From: Oscillospiraceae bacterium
GTDB taxonomy: Bacteria; Bacillota; Clostridia; Oscillospirales; Oscillospiraceae
NCBI GenBank assembly: GCA_031280855.1
Contig: JAITGH010000184.1
Location: 1 to 8,352 of the forward strand
Direction of reading: 5' to 3'
DNA length: 8,352 nucleotides
This document shows, one piece after another, positions 1 through 6,020 of this stretch (the first letter of the stretch is position 1; each line of letters opens with the position of its first letter). The notes beneath the pieces are model-generated. The model did no database searches. It worked only from the letters and a program-made list of their open reading frames with translations, and had not been told where the DNA came from. Made by a program: the position numbers and the translations under genes.

Positions 1-1194
1 ACGCTGCCCGAACGCTCCGTCTACATGCTTCAAAATAAGCAGGTGCCGTCAGCGTCGATTCAGCTTAAAGTCGCGGGTAACCGCAAACTGACGTTCGACG
101 AAGTGCGCGGTATCACGGAGTACGTGAAAGGCGCGGTCAGCGACATTGCCGAGGATCACATCAAGATTACCGATACGAACTACAACTACTATAACGTGCA
201 GGAACGCTCGATCACCGAAGATATGAACATGCAGCTCGCGTTCAAACAAGACGCGCAGAACGTGATACAAGAGCAGGTAAACACGGTGCTGACGCCGATC
301 TTCGGGTTCAGCGGATTCATGGCGGTGGTGAACGCGGACTTGAACTTTGACGAGGTCTCCACGTCGTCGACGGAGTGGGCTCCGCCCGTTGCCGGGATGA
401 CGGAGGGGCTGGCGGTCTCCGCGTCGAAGCTTCTGGAGATCGTGCGCCCGGGCTTTGAGACCGGCGATATCCCCGGCACCGACTCGAACGGGCTCGGCAG
501 CGTCGAGTACCCCTACGGCAATATCACAAGCGACGAGGACTACCTGCGAGCTCTGGACGAGCGCAACTATGAGCTGAACGAGTTCCACACCGAGGTTACG
601 CAGGCACGCGGCGCCGTGGAGCGTCTGACGGTCGCGGTTACCATCGACGCGAATCTCGTCCCCGACGACTATACGTCGGAGGTCAAGGCGCTGGTAGTCG
701 GCGCGACGGGCGCGGCTGCGAAGGACGTTACCGTTATGCGGCTTCCGTTCCTTGAGAATACGGACGCGGTCAAAGCGCTCGAGCTGAACGAAAGCATTGA
801 GGCGAAGCGCAGGTCGCAGGAGCTGCTGCGGCTGATTCTCGTGCTGGTGTGCATTCTCGCGGCGGTGATCTTGCTTGCGGTGATGCTGGTGTCGATAGCG
901 CGTATCTACAACCGGCGAATGGAAGAGGAGGCGAAGGCGCTGTCCGCTCAGCTATCTGCGGAGGCGATGGCGGCTCGAGCCGTTGCCGGTCAGTACGACT
1001 ACCCGGTCGGCGCTACCATGGACATCTTAATCGGCGACGACGATGAATACGCGGAGCTTGACTCTAACGGTATTCCGATTAGGCCGATTGACCCGTCCGG
1101 CAAGTCGGAACTGCTGCGTGAACTTGAGGGCTTCATTGAGCGTGACCCGGCGGCGGCGGTTACGATGCTTCGCAATTGGTTAACGGAGGAGTAA
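1..1194 (+). CDS. fliF: Flagellar MS-ring protein FliF, 3' part (5' end outside window)
   Basis: FliF forms the membrane MS-ring of the flagellar basal body, around the export gate and carrying the FliG rotor. The frame is open from base 1 and begins inside the conserved LPERSVY segment, so the true start lies upstream. The visible 397 codons are the C-terminal part of a protein usually about 530-560 aa long. Seen in order are the end of the ring-building region, a low-complexity periplasmic linker (TDSNGLGSVEYPYGN), the RGAVERLTVAVTID strand typical of the FliF C-domain, and a second membrane helix at about bases 832-900 (LLRLILVLVCILAAVILL). A cytoplasmic tail ends in ELEGFIERDPAAAVTMLRNW, the family's FliG-binding tail. 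The next gene is fliG, as expected, but after an unusually long 153-bp gap. The residue pattern is diagnostic, so the identification is very secure. Confidence 0.96.
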   Translation, partial: TLPERSVYMLQNKQVPSASIQLKVAGNRKLTFDEVRGITEYVKGAVSDIAEDHIKITDTNYNYYNVQERSITEDMNMQLAFKQDAQNVIQEQVNTVLTPIFGFSGFMAVVNADLNFDEVSTSSTEWAPPVAGMTEGLAVSASKLLEIVRPGFETGDIPGTDSNGLGSVEYPYGNITSDEDYLRALDERNYELNEFHTEVTQARGAVERLTVAVTIDANLVPDDYTSEVKALVVGATGAAAKDVTVMRLPFLENTDAVKALELNESIEAKRRSQELLRLILVLVCILAAVILLAVMLVSIARIYNRRMEEEAKALSAQLSAEAMAARAVAGQYDYPVGATMDILIGDDDEYAELDSNGIPIRPIDPSGKSELLRELEGFIERDPAAAVTMLRNWLTEE

Positions 1195-1220
1195 CGGCGT
1201 GCGCCGTATAGAACATTTGC

Positions 1221-1246
1221 GGTAATGTCATAAATTTGTGTATTAC
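1221..1246. repeat. Left terminal inverted repeat of the MITE-like element
   Basis: This 26-bp arm begins GGTAATGTCA and pairs with 1296-1322. Over 27 aligned columns there are three mismatches and one single-base gap. In RNA it forms the outer stem of a long hairpin spanning the element. Confidence 0.8.
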
Positions 1247-1261
1247 TTCGTCTGCCTCCCT

Positions 1262-1280
1262 TGCCGTATCGCATACGGCA
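1262..1280. repeat. Perfect central hairpin of the MITE-like element
   Basis: TGCCGTAT (1262-1269), loop CGC, ATACGGCA (1273-1280): an 8-bp perfect stem, extendable by one T-G pair. It is centred at 1271, the midpoint of the 102-bp element, and separated from each outer arm by 15 unpaired bases. No T-run follows, so it does not look like an intrinsic terminator. Confidence 0.8.
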
Positions 1281-1295
1281 GCGGTCGTTATCCTC

Positions 1296-1322
1296 GTACT
1301 ACAACAAATTTCTGACAATACC
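1296..1322. repeat. Right terminal inverted repeat of the MITE-like element
   Basis: This 27-bp arm ends TGACAATACC and is the partner of 1221-1246. The bulged base is A1303; the mismatches are at 1299, 1312 and 1318. It abuts the second copy of AACATTTGC directly. Confidence 0.8.
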
Positions 1323-1347
1323 AACATTTGCAGCAACCGGAGGACAT

Positions 1348-2349
1348 ATGACGGAGTTGACGTCTAGGGAGAAGGCCGCGATACTGTTGATCACGCTCGG
1401 GCGCGATCACTCGGCGGAGCTATACAAGCACATGACTGAGGACGAGATCAGTCAGATGACGCTTAGCATAACTACGACGCGGCGTGTCGATACGGAAGTT
1501 CGGGAGTCGATCATACGCGAGTTCTACGACATGTGCCTCGCGCAGAAGTACCTGATGGAGGGCGGGATCGACTACGCCCGCGACATCTTGGAAAGCGCGA
1601 TCGGGGTCGAGCGTGCGAACGAGCTGATCAGCAAGCTGTCCAACACGCTTCAGGTTCGCCCGTTCGACTTTATCCGAAAAGCGGACAGCACTCAGATCCT
1701 GAACGTAATCCACAACGAGCATCCGCAGACGATCGCGCTGGTGATGAGTTACATCGAGCCGAAGCAATCGGCGGCGGTACTTGCAAGCTTGCCGCCGGAT
1801 CGTCAAAGCGACATCGCCGGGCGAATCGCGTACATGGGCGCGACGTCGCCGGAGTACGTTCGCGACGCGGAGCGAATCCTCGAACGCAAGATTACCAGCA
1901 TGGGGTACCAAGATCAAATCGCGGTCGGAGGTATCGAGTCGATCGTGAACATTATCCAGTCACTTGACCGCAGTACGGAGCGGCGAATCCTGGAAAGCCT
2001 GGACACTCACGACGCGGAACTGGCGGAGGAGATCCGCAGACGCTTGTTCGTATTCGAGGACATCGCGAAGCTGAGCAATCAGGCGATCCAGCGCGTACTG
2101 CGTGAGGTTAGCAACACCGATCTCGCAATCGCGCTAAAGACCGCGTCGCAGGAGGTTACGCAGATCATCTTCGGGAACATCTCATCGAGACTTGCGGACA
2201 TGCTGCGCGACGATATGGAAGTGATGGGACCCGTGCGGGTGCGCGATGTAGAGGACGCGCAACAGCGTATCGTCAGCGCGGTGCGCAGATTAGAGGACGA
2301 CGGCGAGATTGTCGTAGCACGCGGCGAGGGGGACGATTTGATTGTTTAG
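1348..2349 (+). CDS. fliG: Flagellar motor switch protein FliG
   Basis: FliG is the rotor protein that binds FliF and FliM and receives torque from the MotA/MotB stator. The ATG at 1348 follows a GGAGG site (1339-1343) and gives 333 aa, the usual FliG length. Seen in order: a FliF-binding N-domain, the middle-domain EHPQT motif (124-128), the glycine hinge GG (194-195), a FVF motif (234-236), and the C-terminal torque domain. The charged torque residues known from E. coli FliG (K264, R281, D288, D289, R297) are all present at the same numbers here (ALK264, SSR281, RD288D289, PVR297), so a conventional motor interface is expected. An in-frame TTG at 1261 would extend the protein into the inserted element and is rejected. 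The stop lies 22 nt before the chosen fliH start. The long leader upstream is described under the MITE-like element. Confidence 0.97.
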   Translation: MTELTSREKAAILLITLGRDHSAELYKHMTEDEISQMTLSITTTRRVDTEVRESIIREFYDMCLAQKYLMEGGIDYARDILESAIGVERANELISKLSNTLQVRPFDFIRKADSTQILNVIHNEHPQTIALVMSYIEPKQSAAVLASLPPDRQSDIAGRIAYMGATSPEYVRDAERILERKITSMGYQDQIAVGGIESIVNIIQSLDRSTERRILESLDTHDAELAEEIRRRLFVFEDIAKLSNQAIQRVLREVSNTDLAIALKTASQEVTQIIFGNISSRLADMLRDDMEVMGPVRVRDVEDAQQRIVSAVRRLEDDGEIVVARGEGDDLIV

Positions 2350-2371
2350 GATTCCTCGTGAGGCTGTGCGC

Positions 2372-2977
2372 ATGAATGACGCGAATCCGGTGAAGACCGT
2401 GATCCTGTCCGGCGAATGCGCTCCGGAGCCCGAAATTTGTACCACCGGCACCGACTATGCCGCCGTTATAGAAGCCAGCGAGATTAAGCTCGACAGTCTC
2501 AATGCCGAGATCGACGCGAAACAGCGTCAGCTCGAGGATCTCATTCGCAAGTCCGAGTCGGAGTCCGAGCAGCTCGTCGAAACCGCGAAACAGAACGCCT
2601 CGCAGATTCAGGCGAGAGCGCGTGAAGCCGGTTACGCGGACGGCAAAGCCGCCGCCGAACTTGAACTCAGGCAACAGCGTGAGCTTGACGCGACTCTGGT
2701 TAACCTCGCATTGCGTGAGGTCGCCGACGCGAAGGCGGAGGCTCTCGCAAGCCATGAGACTGAAGTCGTCAATTTGTGCTTCGACATTGTCGAGAAGATC
2801 TTCGGCACGGACTTCGAGCGCGGGCATGAGGCGTTGATCCGGCAAGCGTTGAAAAGCGTGGGCGCGGGCGAGCTTGCGGAACTTCCGTCGGAGGCGATCT
2901 TCGACTACGACGGTCAGACGATAGACGCGAGCTTCCAAACCCAGCTTCGGAAGATCCGCGAAACGACGCTGGTGTGA
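2372..2977 (+). CDS. fliH: Flagellar export ATPase regulator FliH (compact form)
   Basis: FliH is the cytoplasmic stator-like regulator that dimerises, binds FliI and docks the ATPase at the export gate. From ATG 2372 it has 201 aa: a polar coiled-coil region (about 33-80), the family signature AREAGYADGKAAAE (about 82-95), a conserved helix with LCFDIVEKIFG (135-145), and a C-terminal tail with IDASFQTQLRKI (184-195). The stretch between ALIRQAL and the IDAS tail is only about 20 residues, shorter than I recall for many FliH proteins. Two starts are possible. ATG 2372 has a weak GTGAGG (2358-2363). An in-frame TTG at 2342, overlapping the fliG stop, has the stronger GAGGGGGA (2326-2333). ATG is preferred because the protein then begins in family-like sequence (MNDANPVKTVIL). 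Position between fliG and fliI confirms the identity. Confidence 0.9.
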   Translation: MNDANPVKTVILSGECAPEPEICTTGTDYAAVIEASEIKLDSLNAEIDAKQRQLEDLIRKSESESEQLVETAKQNASQIQARAREAGYADGKAAAELELRQQRELDATLVNLALREVADAKAEALASHETEVVNLCFDIVEKIFGTDFERGHEALIRQALKSVGAGELAELPSEAIFDYDGQTIDASFQTQLRKIRETTLV

Positions 2978-2985
2978 GCGGCATT

Positions 2986-4299
2986 ATGAACTTACAAAAA
3001 TATCGGAACGCGGTGAGCGGAGCGGATGCGGTCGAGCGTTGCGGACGCGTCACCGAAGTCATAGGGCTAAGCGTAGAGTGCGCGGGTTCGTCGGCGAAAG
3101 TCGGAGATTTATGCACGATCGAATGCGGCGACGGCGGCTCGATCCGCGCAGAGGTCGTCGGATTCAGGGGCGGTCGCGTCCAGTTGATGCCGTACGGAGT
3201 TCTGGAGGGAGTCGGGTACGGAAGTCTCGTCCGGTTCACCGGCGGCTCGTTACGCGTCGGAGTGGGGATGAATCTGCTGGGGCGAGTGATCAACGCGCTT
3301 GGCGAGCCGTTCGACGACTTGCCGCCGATCGTGCCGGAGACCTACTACCCCGTTGAAGCGTCGCCGCCGCACCCGATGCAGCGCGACCGAATCCGCGAGG
3401 CTCTGCCGCTGGGAGTGCGGTCAATCGACGGGTTGCTTACCGTCGGAGTCGGGCAGCGTCTGGGAATCTTCGCAGGTTCCGGAGTCGGGAAGAGTACGCT
3501 GCTTGGTATGATTGCGCGATACGCGCAGTGCGACGTCAGCGTGATTACGCTGGTTGGTGAGCGCGGGCGCGAGGTTCGCGACTTCATTGAGGATAGCCTG
3601 GGCGAGGAGGGGTTGAAGCGCTCTGTCGTTGTAATCGCGACCAGCGATCAGCCCGCGTTACTGCGGCTCAAGGCCGCGATGGTGGGCACCGCGATCGCGG
3701 AGTACTTCCGTGATCGCGGGCTTCGAGTCCTACTGATGATGGACAGCCTGACGCGGTTCAGCCATGCGCAGCGCGAAATCGGAATGGCGACGGGCGAACC
3801 GCCCGTCAGCAGAGGCTACCCACCAAGCGTTTACACGATCATGCCGAAACTTCTGGAACGTTCCGGCAACTCCGATAAGGGCAGCATTACCGGGCTGTAC
3901 ACCGTGCTCGTCGACGGCGACGACATGGACGAGCCGATCGCGGATACCGCCAGAGGAATCCTCGACGGGCACATCGTGCTCAGCCGTAAGCTCGCGAATG
4001 CCGGTCACTATCCGCCAATCGACGTACTTGCAAGCGTGAGCCGCGTTATGCCGGAGATCGTGACGAAGGATCACTACACTCTTGCCGGAATGATGAAGAA
4101 CATGATGGCGGTGTACAGCGAGCAAGAGGATCTGATCAACATCGGCGCGTACAAGTCCGGGGCGAACTCGGATATCGACGCCGCGATCAAACTGCGTCCG
4201 CCGATTCAAACCTTCTTACGGCAGGGTGCGAACGACAGCGCGGAGTTCTCGGAATCGCTTACGAAATTGCGCACGATTCTCATGGCGCGTAGAACTTGA
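2986..4299 (+). CDS. fliI: Flagellum-specific ATP synthase/export ATPase FliI
   Basis: FliI is the F1-beta-like hexameric ATPase that unloads chaperone-substrate complexes at the flagellar type III export gate. Numbering from ATG 2986 (437 aa, family-typical): an N-terminal beta-barrel with GRVTEVIGL (20-28), Walker A GSGVGKST (164-171, Lys169), catalytic Glu192 in GERGREV, Walker B LLMMD ending at Asp253, then the T3SS-ATPase block EPPVSRGYPPSVY (271-283) and GDDMDEPIADTARGILDGH. All catalytic residues are present. A GTG at 2974 would give four more residues and a 4-nt overlap with the fliH stop. ATG is preferred because the distance from Met to GRV then matches my recollection of B. subtilis FliI. 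Neither start has a strong Shine-Dalgarno site, which points to translational coupling with fliH. Confidence 0.97.
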   Translation: MNLQKYRNAVSGADAVERCGRVTEVIGLSVECAGSSAKVGDLCTIECGDGGSIRAEVVGFRGGRVQLMPYGVLEGVGYGSLVRFTGGSLRVGVGMNLLGRVINALGEPFDDLPPIVPETYYPVEASPPHPMQRDRIREALPLGVRSIDGLLTVGVGQRLGIFAGSGVGKSTLLGMIARYAQCDVSVITLVGERGREVRDFIEDSLGEEGLKRSVVVIATSDQPALLRLKAAMVGTAIAEYFRDRGLRVLLMMDSLTRFSHAQREIGMATGEPPVSRGYPPSVYTIMPKLLERSGNSDKGSITGLYTVLVDGDDMDEPIADTARGILDGHIVLSRKLANAGHYPPIDVLASVSRVMPEIVTKDHYTLAGMMKNMMAVYSEQEDLINIGAYKSGANSDIDAAIKLRPPIQTFLRQGANDSAEFSESLTKLRTILMARRT

Positions 4300-4310
4300 C
4301 GCGCAAGTTA

Positions 4311-4334
4311 CGTAATATGGTCACGCATATTACG
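4311..4334. promoter_or_regulatory. Hairpin in the fliI-fliJ gap
   Basis: CGTAATATG (4311-4319), loop GTCACG, CATATTACG (4326-4334): a perfect 9-bp stem in the 49-bp gap, ending 14 nt before the fliJ start. It is AT-rich and lacks a following T-run, so it is not a typical terminator. It could be a protein-binding dyad, an RNA processing or stability element, or a modulator of fliJ translation. Function is not shown. Confidence 0.5.
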
Positions 4335-4348
4335 AATCAGGGTGAGAT

Positions 4349-4768
4349 ATGAAGCGATTTGTCTTTCGATTGCAACGCGTGTACGAGTACAAGAAGACCG
4401 TGGAAACACAGCAGAAGGCGGAACTTGCGGACGCCGCCGCGATTCGCAACCGCATGCTGGAGGAGCTTCAAGTCATTGAAAGCGCGTTGTACAGCGACTT
4501 CGACGGAGTGCACACGGTTCAGGCGTTTGCGGAGCACTCGCGGTTTATCAGGCGAATGCGCGACGATCGCTCCGCGCTATTGCCGAAGCTTGAAGAGGCG
4601 GAGCGCGAGGTCGACGCTTGCCGGGAGCGGCTTACGTCAACCGTTAAGGAACTAAAATCGTACGAAAAACTGCGGGAGGCTCAGCTTGCCGAGTGGCGCG
4701 TTGAGAACGAGCGCAGCGAACGTTCCGCGCTGGAGGACTTCATCGCCGCCGGAGAGGCGATACGATAG
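4349..4768 (+). CDS. fliJ: Flagellar export chaperone FliJ
   Basis: FliJ is the small coiled-coil stalk protein that sits in the FliI hexamer, contacts FlhA and recycles export chaperones. This ORF gives 139 aa, close to the usual 140-150. It starts with the family-typical MKRFVFRLQRVYEYKK and is almost entirely charged alpha-helix with two coiled-coil arms, as expected for the FliJ antiparallel hairpin. There is no signal peptide or membrane segment. The ribosome-binding sequence AGGGTGAG (4339-4346) is very close to the ATG (2-nt spacing), so initiation may be modest; a hairpin lies just upstream. FliJ is weakly conserved in sequence, so the identification rests on the N-terminal motif, length, helix content and position directly after fliI. 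Confidence 0.9.
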   Translation: MKRFVFRLQRVYEYKKTVETQQKAELADAAAIRNRMLEELQVIESALYSDFDGVHTVQAFAEHSRFIRRMRDDRSALLPKLEEAEREVDACRERLTSTVKELKSYEKLREAQLAEWRVENERSERSALEDFIAAGEAIR

Positions 4769-4790
4769 ACCGTAGCCAGATGGATAACCG

Positions 4791-4806
4791 TTACGCTTGC
4801 GCGTAA
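4791..4806. promoter_or_regulatory. Small dyad in the fliJ-motE gap
   Basis: TTACGC-TTGC-GCGTAA is a 6-bp inverted repeat (plus a G-T pair) in the 63-bp gap. It overlaps a second copy of the 9-mer CGTAATATG (4802-4810), which is also the left arm of the fliI-fliJ hairpin. The next gene has its own GGAG site (4822-4825, 6-nt spacing). Function is unknown. Confidence 0.35.
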
Positions 4807-4831
4807 TATGCAGAATGATATGGAGTAGAAT

Positions 4832-5494
4832 ATGATCGACGAAATTGCAGTTGGCGGGAACTCAGCCGCCTCGAAACCTCGGAACGCACGTGCGAGCTCA
4901 TCGGAGGTCGTCAAACCGAAGCGCAAATCGCTCCGCCTGAAGGTTACCATAATCGTGCTGGTCGTACTGGTAATTGCGGCGGCGGGATTCTTCGTGTTCA
5001 TGGTTGCGCAGATGGACTTGTTCGGACTTCGCACTCAGGCGTTCGCCTACGTGCGCTCGCTTGACCCGTCGTACAGCTCGACGAAAATATTGGAGACGCG
5101 GTTGAACGAGCGTGAAGCGGAGCTTAAAGCCCGCGAAGCCGAGGTCGAGAGTCAGGAGACCGCGCTGGTCGGTCGTGAGGAAGCCGTCGCGGCTCGAGAG
5201 ACGGAGGTAACAGCGCGGGAGTCCGCCGCGAAGTCGCAGAAGGGTATGCGAATCTATCGGCGGCCTACGGACTCCATGACAGAGCGTGAGACCGCCGATA
5301 TGACGGCGCTTGCGGAGACATACGCGCAGATGTCAAGCCCGACCGTCGCGGCCGGGATACTGTCAAAACTTGCAAGCACGGAGGATATGGCGGCGATCCT
5401 GTACTTCATGTCGCCGGAGGACTCCGCGAGGATCCTGTCGGTGATGGAGCCGTCCATCGCGGCTGACATAACGGATAAGCTACTGCGTTACTAA
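4832..5494 (+). CDS. MotE/YlxF-like flagellar membrane protein with MgtE-N-like domain
   Basis: This 220-aa protein has a positively charged cytoplasmic N-terminus (about 1-38), one transmembrane helix (about 38-58, VTIIVLVVLVIAAAGFFVF), a long coiled coil (about 85-137), and a C-terminal helical domain (about 150-220). The last domain contains the repeats VAAGILSKLASTEDMAAIL and PEDSARILSVMEPSIAADI, the pattern of the MgtE intracellular N-domain. That architecture, directly after fliJ, is the one found in MotE and in Bacillus YlxF, proteins tied to flagellar assembly or the motor. The C-terminal domain is probably outside the membrane on the cell-surface side, which I infer from the basic N-terminus. 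The coiled coil is built of six consecutive 7-residue units (91-132), most with the form xxxREx(E/A). It is the last gene of the flagellar run; no fliK follows. Family assignment is good; exact function is not established by the sequence. Confidence 0.82.
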   Translation: MIDEIAVGGNSAASKPRNARASSSEVVKPKRKSLRLKVTIIVLVVLVIAAAGFFVFMVAQMDLFGLRTQAFAYVRSLDPSYSSTKILETRLNEREAELKAREAEVESQETALVGREEAVAARETEVTARESAAKSQKGMRIYRRPTDSMTERETADMTALAETYAQMSSPTVAAGILSKLASTEDMAAILYFMSPEDSARILSVMEPSIAADITDKLLRY

Positions 5495-5511
5495 AATCTG
5501 CCGATATGCGA
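5495..5511. other. 17-bp junction between convergent genes, no terminator seen
   Basis: The stop codons of the + strand flagellar operon and the - strand yaaR gene are separated by only 17 bp. I find no GC-rich hairpin with a T-run on either strand here or just beyond. Readthrough would make each transcript antisense to the other's 3' end. Confidence 0.6.
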
Positions 5512-5961
5512 CTATGTCATGATGTCCACGATCAGACCGCGTATGTCGTCGACCGCGCTCAGCACGCTCAGGTTATCCGCCTGCTCCGTCAGAATCTCGC
5601 GCCCCAGCTCGTCTAACTTCTCGTTGATCCGTTTCACGGTGACGTGGAAGCGATGGCGGCCTCTGCCGTCGAACGAGTTCTTCCTCTCAAGCTCATACCC
5701 GTTGCTTATGACGTCGTCGAGGAACTGCTTGATAAGGGCGCGGTATCTGGCGAAATCCGCCATGTTGACTTGCTCCGAAAGCTTGCGCCCCAGCTCGTCG
5801 ATGTTATTGATCATGCCTTGAAGAAGCTCGTCACGCACTTGACCGCTAAGCGTACTGAGCGTACGGCGGAACTCGACCCCGTGCGTCGCGGCGGCGGCTT
5901 TGAACTGAACGGAGGTTCCCGTCGCGGGTGCGCTCGCGTTCTTTATCTGTTTGACGTTCAT
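5512..5961 (-). CDS. yaaR: YaaR (DUF327) family protein
   Basis: This 149-aa soluble protein belongs to the YaaR/DUF327 family of Firmicutes. I recognise the family blocks: a disordered Ser/Thr/Ala-rich N-terminus (about 1-30), then EFRRTLSTLS, LGRKLSEQ, ARYRALIKQFLDDVISNGYELERKNSFDGRGRHRFHVTVKRINEKLDELGREIL, and a C-terminal DDIRGLIVDIMT. It is mostly alpha-helical with no membrane segment. The B. subtilis member is of uncharacterised function, so none is claimed here. The ATG at 5961 has the strongest Shine-Dalgarno in the window (AAGGAGGT). The gene follows dat on the same strand after a 111-bp gap and converges on the flagellar operon. Family members are often near flagellar or DNA-replication genes, but adjacency here is tail-to-tail and does not prove a link. 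Confidence 0.88.
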   Translation of the reverse strand: MNVKQIKNASAPATGTSVQFKAAAATHGVEFRRTLSTLSGQVRDELLQGMINNIDELGRKLSEQVNMADFARYRALIKQFLDDVISNGYELERKNSFDGRGRHRFHVTVKRINEKLDELGREILTEQADNLSVLSAVDDIRGLIVDIMT

Positions 5962-5966
5962 GTTGT

Positions 5967-5974
5967 ACCTCCTT
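5967..5974 (-). promoter_or_regulatory. Perfect Shine-Dalgarno site of yaaR
   Basis: AAGGAGGT on the - strand, 5 nt before the ATG at 5961, is an 8-base match to the 16S rRNA 3' tail. It fixes the yaaR start and contrasts with the weak or coupled sites of dat, fliI and fliJ. Confidence 0.85.
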
Positions 5975-6020
5975 ACGAGGGGGCTATTGTTACAGTTTTA
6001 TGACAAATTGCATGTTCCGC

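Larger units (their letters stand above)
1212..1331. mobile_element. MITE-like insertion with 9-bp target-site duplication, fliF-fliG gap
   Basis: Seen directly: AACATTTGC at 1212-1220 is repeated exactly at 1323-1331. Abutting both copies is a 102-bp element (1221-1322) whose ends are inverted repeats. The left end GGTAATGTCATAAATTTGT matches the reverse complement of the right end, GGTATTGTCAGAAATTTGT, at 17 of 19 positions. With one 1-nt bulge and one further mismatch the repeat runs to 1246/1296. A perfect 8-bp hairpin, TGCCGTAT-cgc-ATACGGCA (1262-1280), sits at the element's exact centre. There is no coding capacity. Terminal inverted repeats plus an exactly abutting direct repeat are the hallmarks of a non-autonomous transposon. 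A 9-bp duplication and GG-starting ends of about 26 bp would fit several IS families; the IS256 family (8-9 bp duplications) is my tentative guess from memory. Removing the element and one repeat leaves a 42-bp fliF-fliG gap. Confidence 0.82.

Noticed and set aside
49..588. 179-aa open frame on the - strand under fliF
   Set aside because: It is antisense to a clear FliF coding frame, has a biased composition rich in Arg/Val/Asp, and has no family motif. GC-rich codon use leaves the opposite frame open.
1194..1207. ACGGCGTGCGCCGT palindrome at the fliF stop as a terminator
   Set aside because: The stem is only about 5 bp with a 4-nt loop and no T-run follows; fliG should be co-transcribed.
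1217..1246. TTGCGG-18-TATTAC as a promoter in the fliF-fliG gap
   Set aside because: Both hexamers are weak and the spacing is suboptimal. The same bases are better explained as the repeat boundary and terminal inverted repeat of the insertion.
1261..1347. N-terminal extension of FliG from TTG 1261
   Set aside because: It would start inside the inserted element and lacks a ribosome site. ATG 1348 has GGAGG and gives the family length and numbering.
3730..4209. 159-aa open frame on the - strand under fliI (and similar ones at 1420-1917 and 2273-2938)
   Set aside because: These are antisense shadows of strongly conserved genes, without ribosome sites or recognisable domains.
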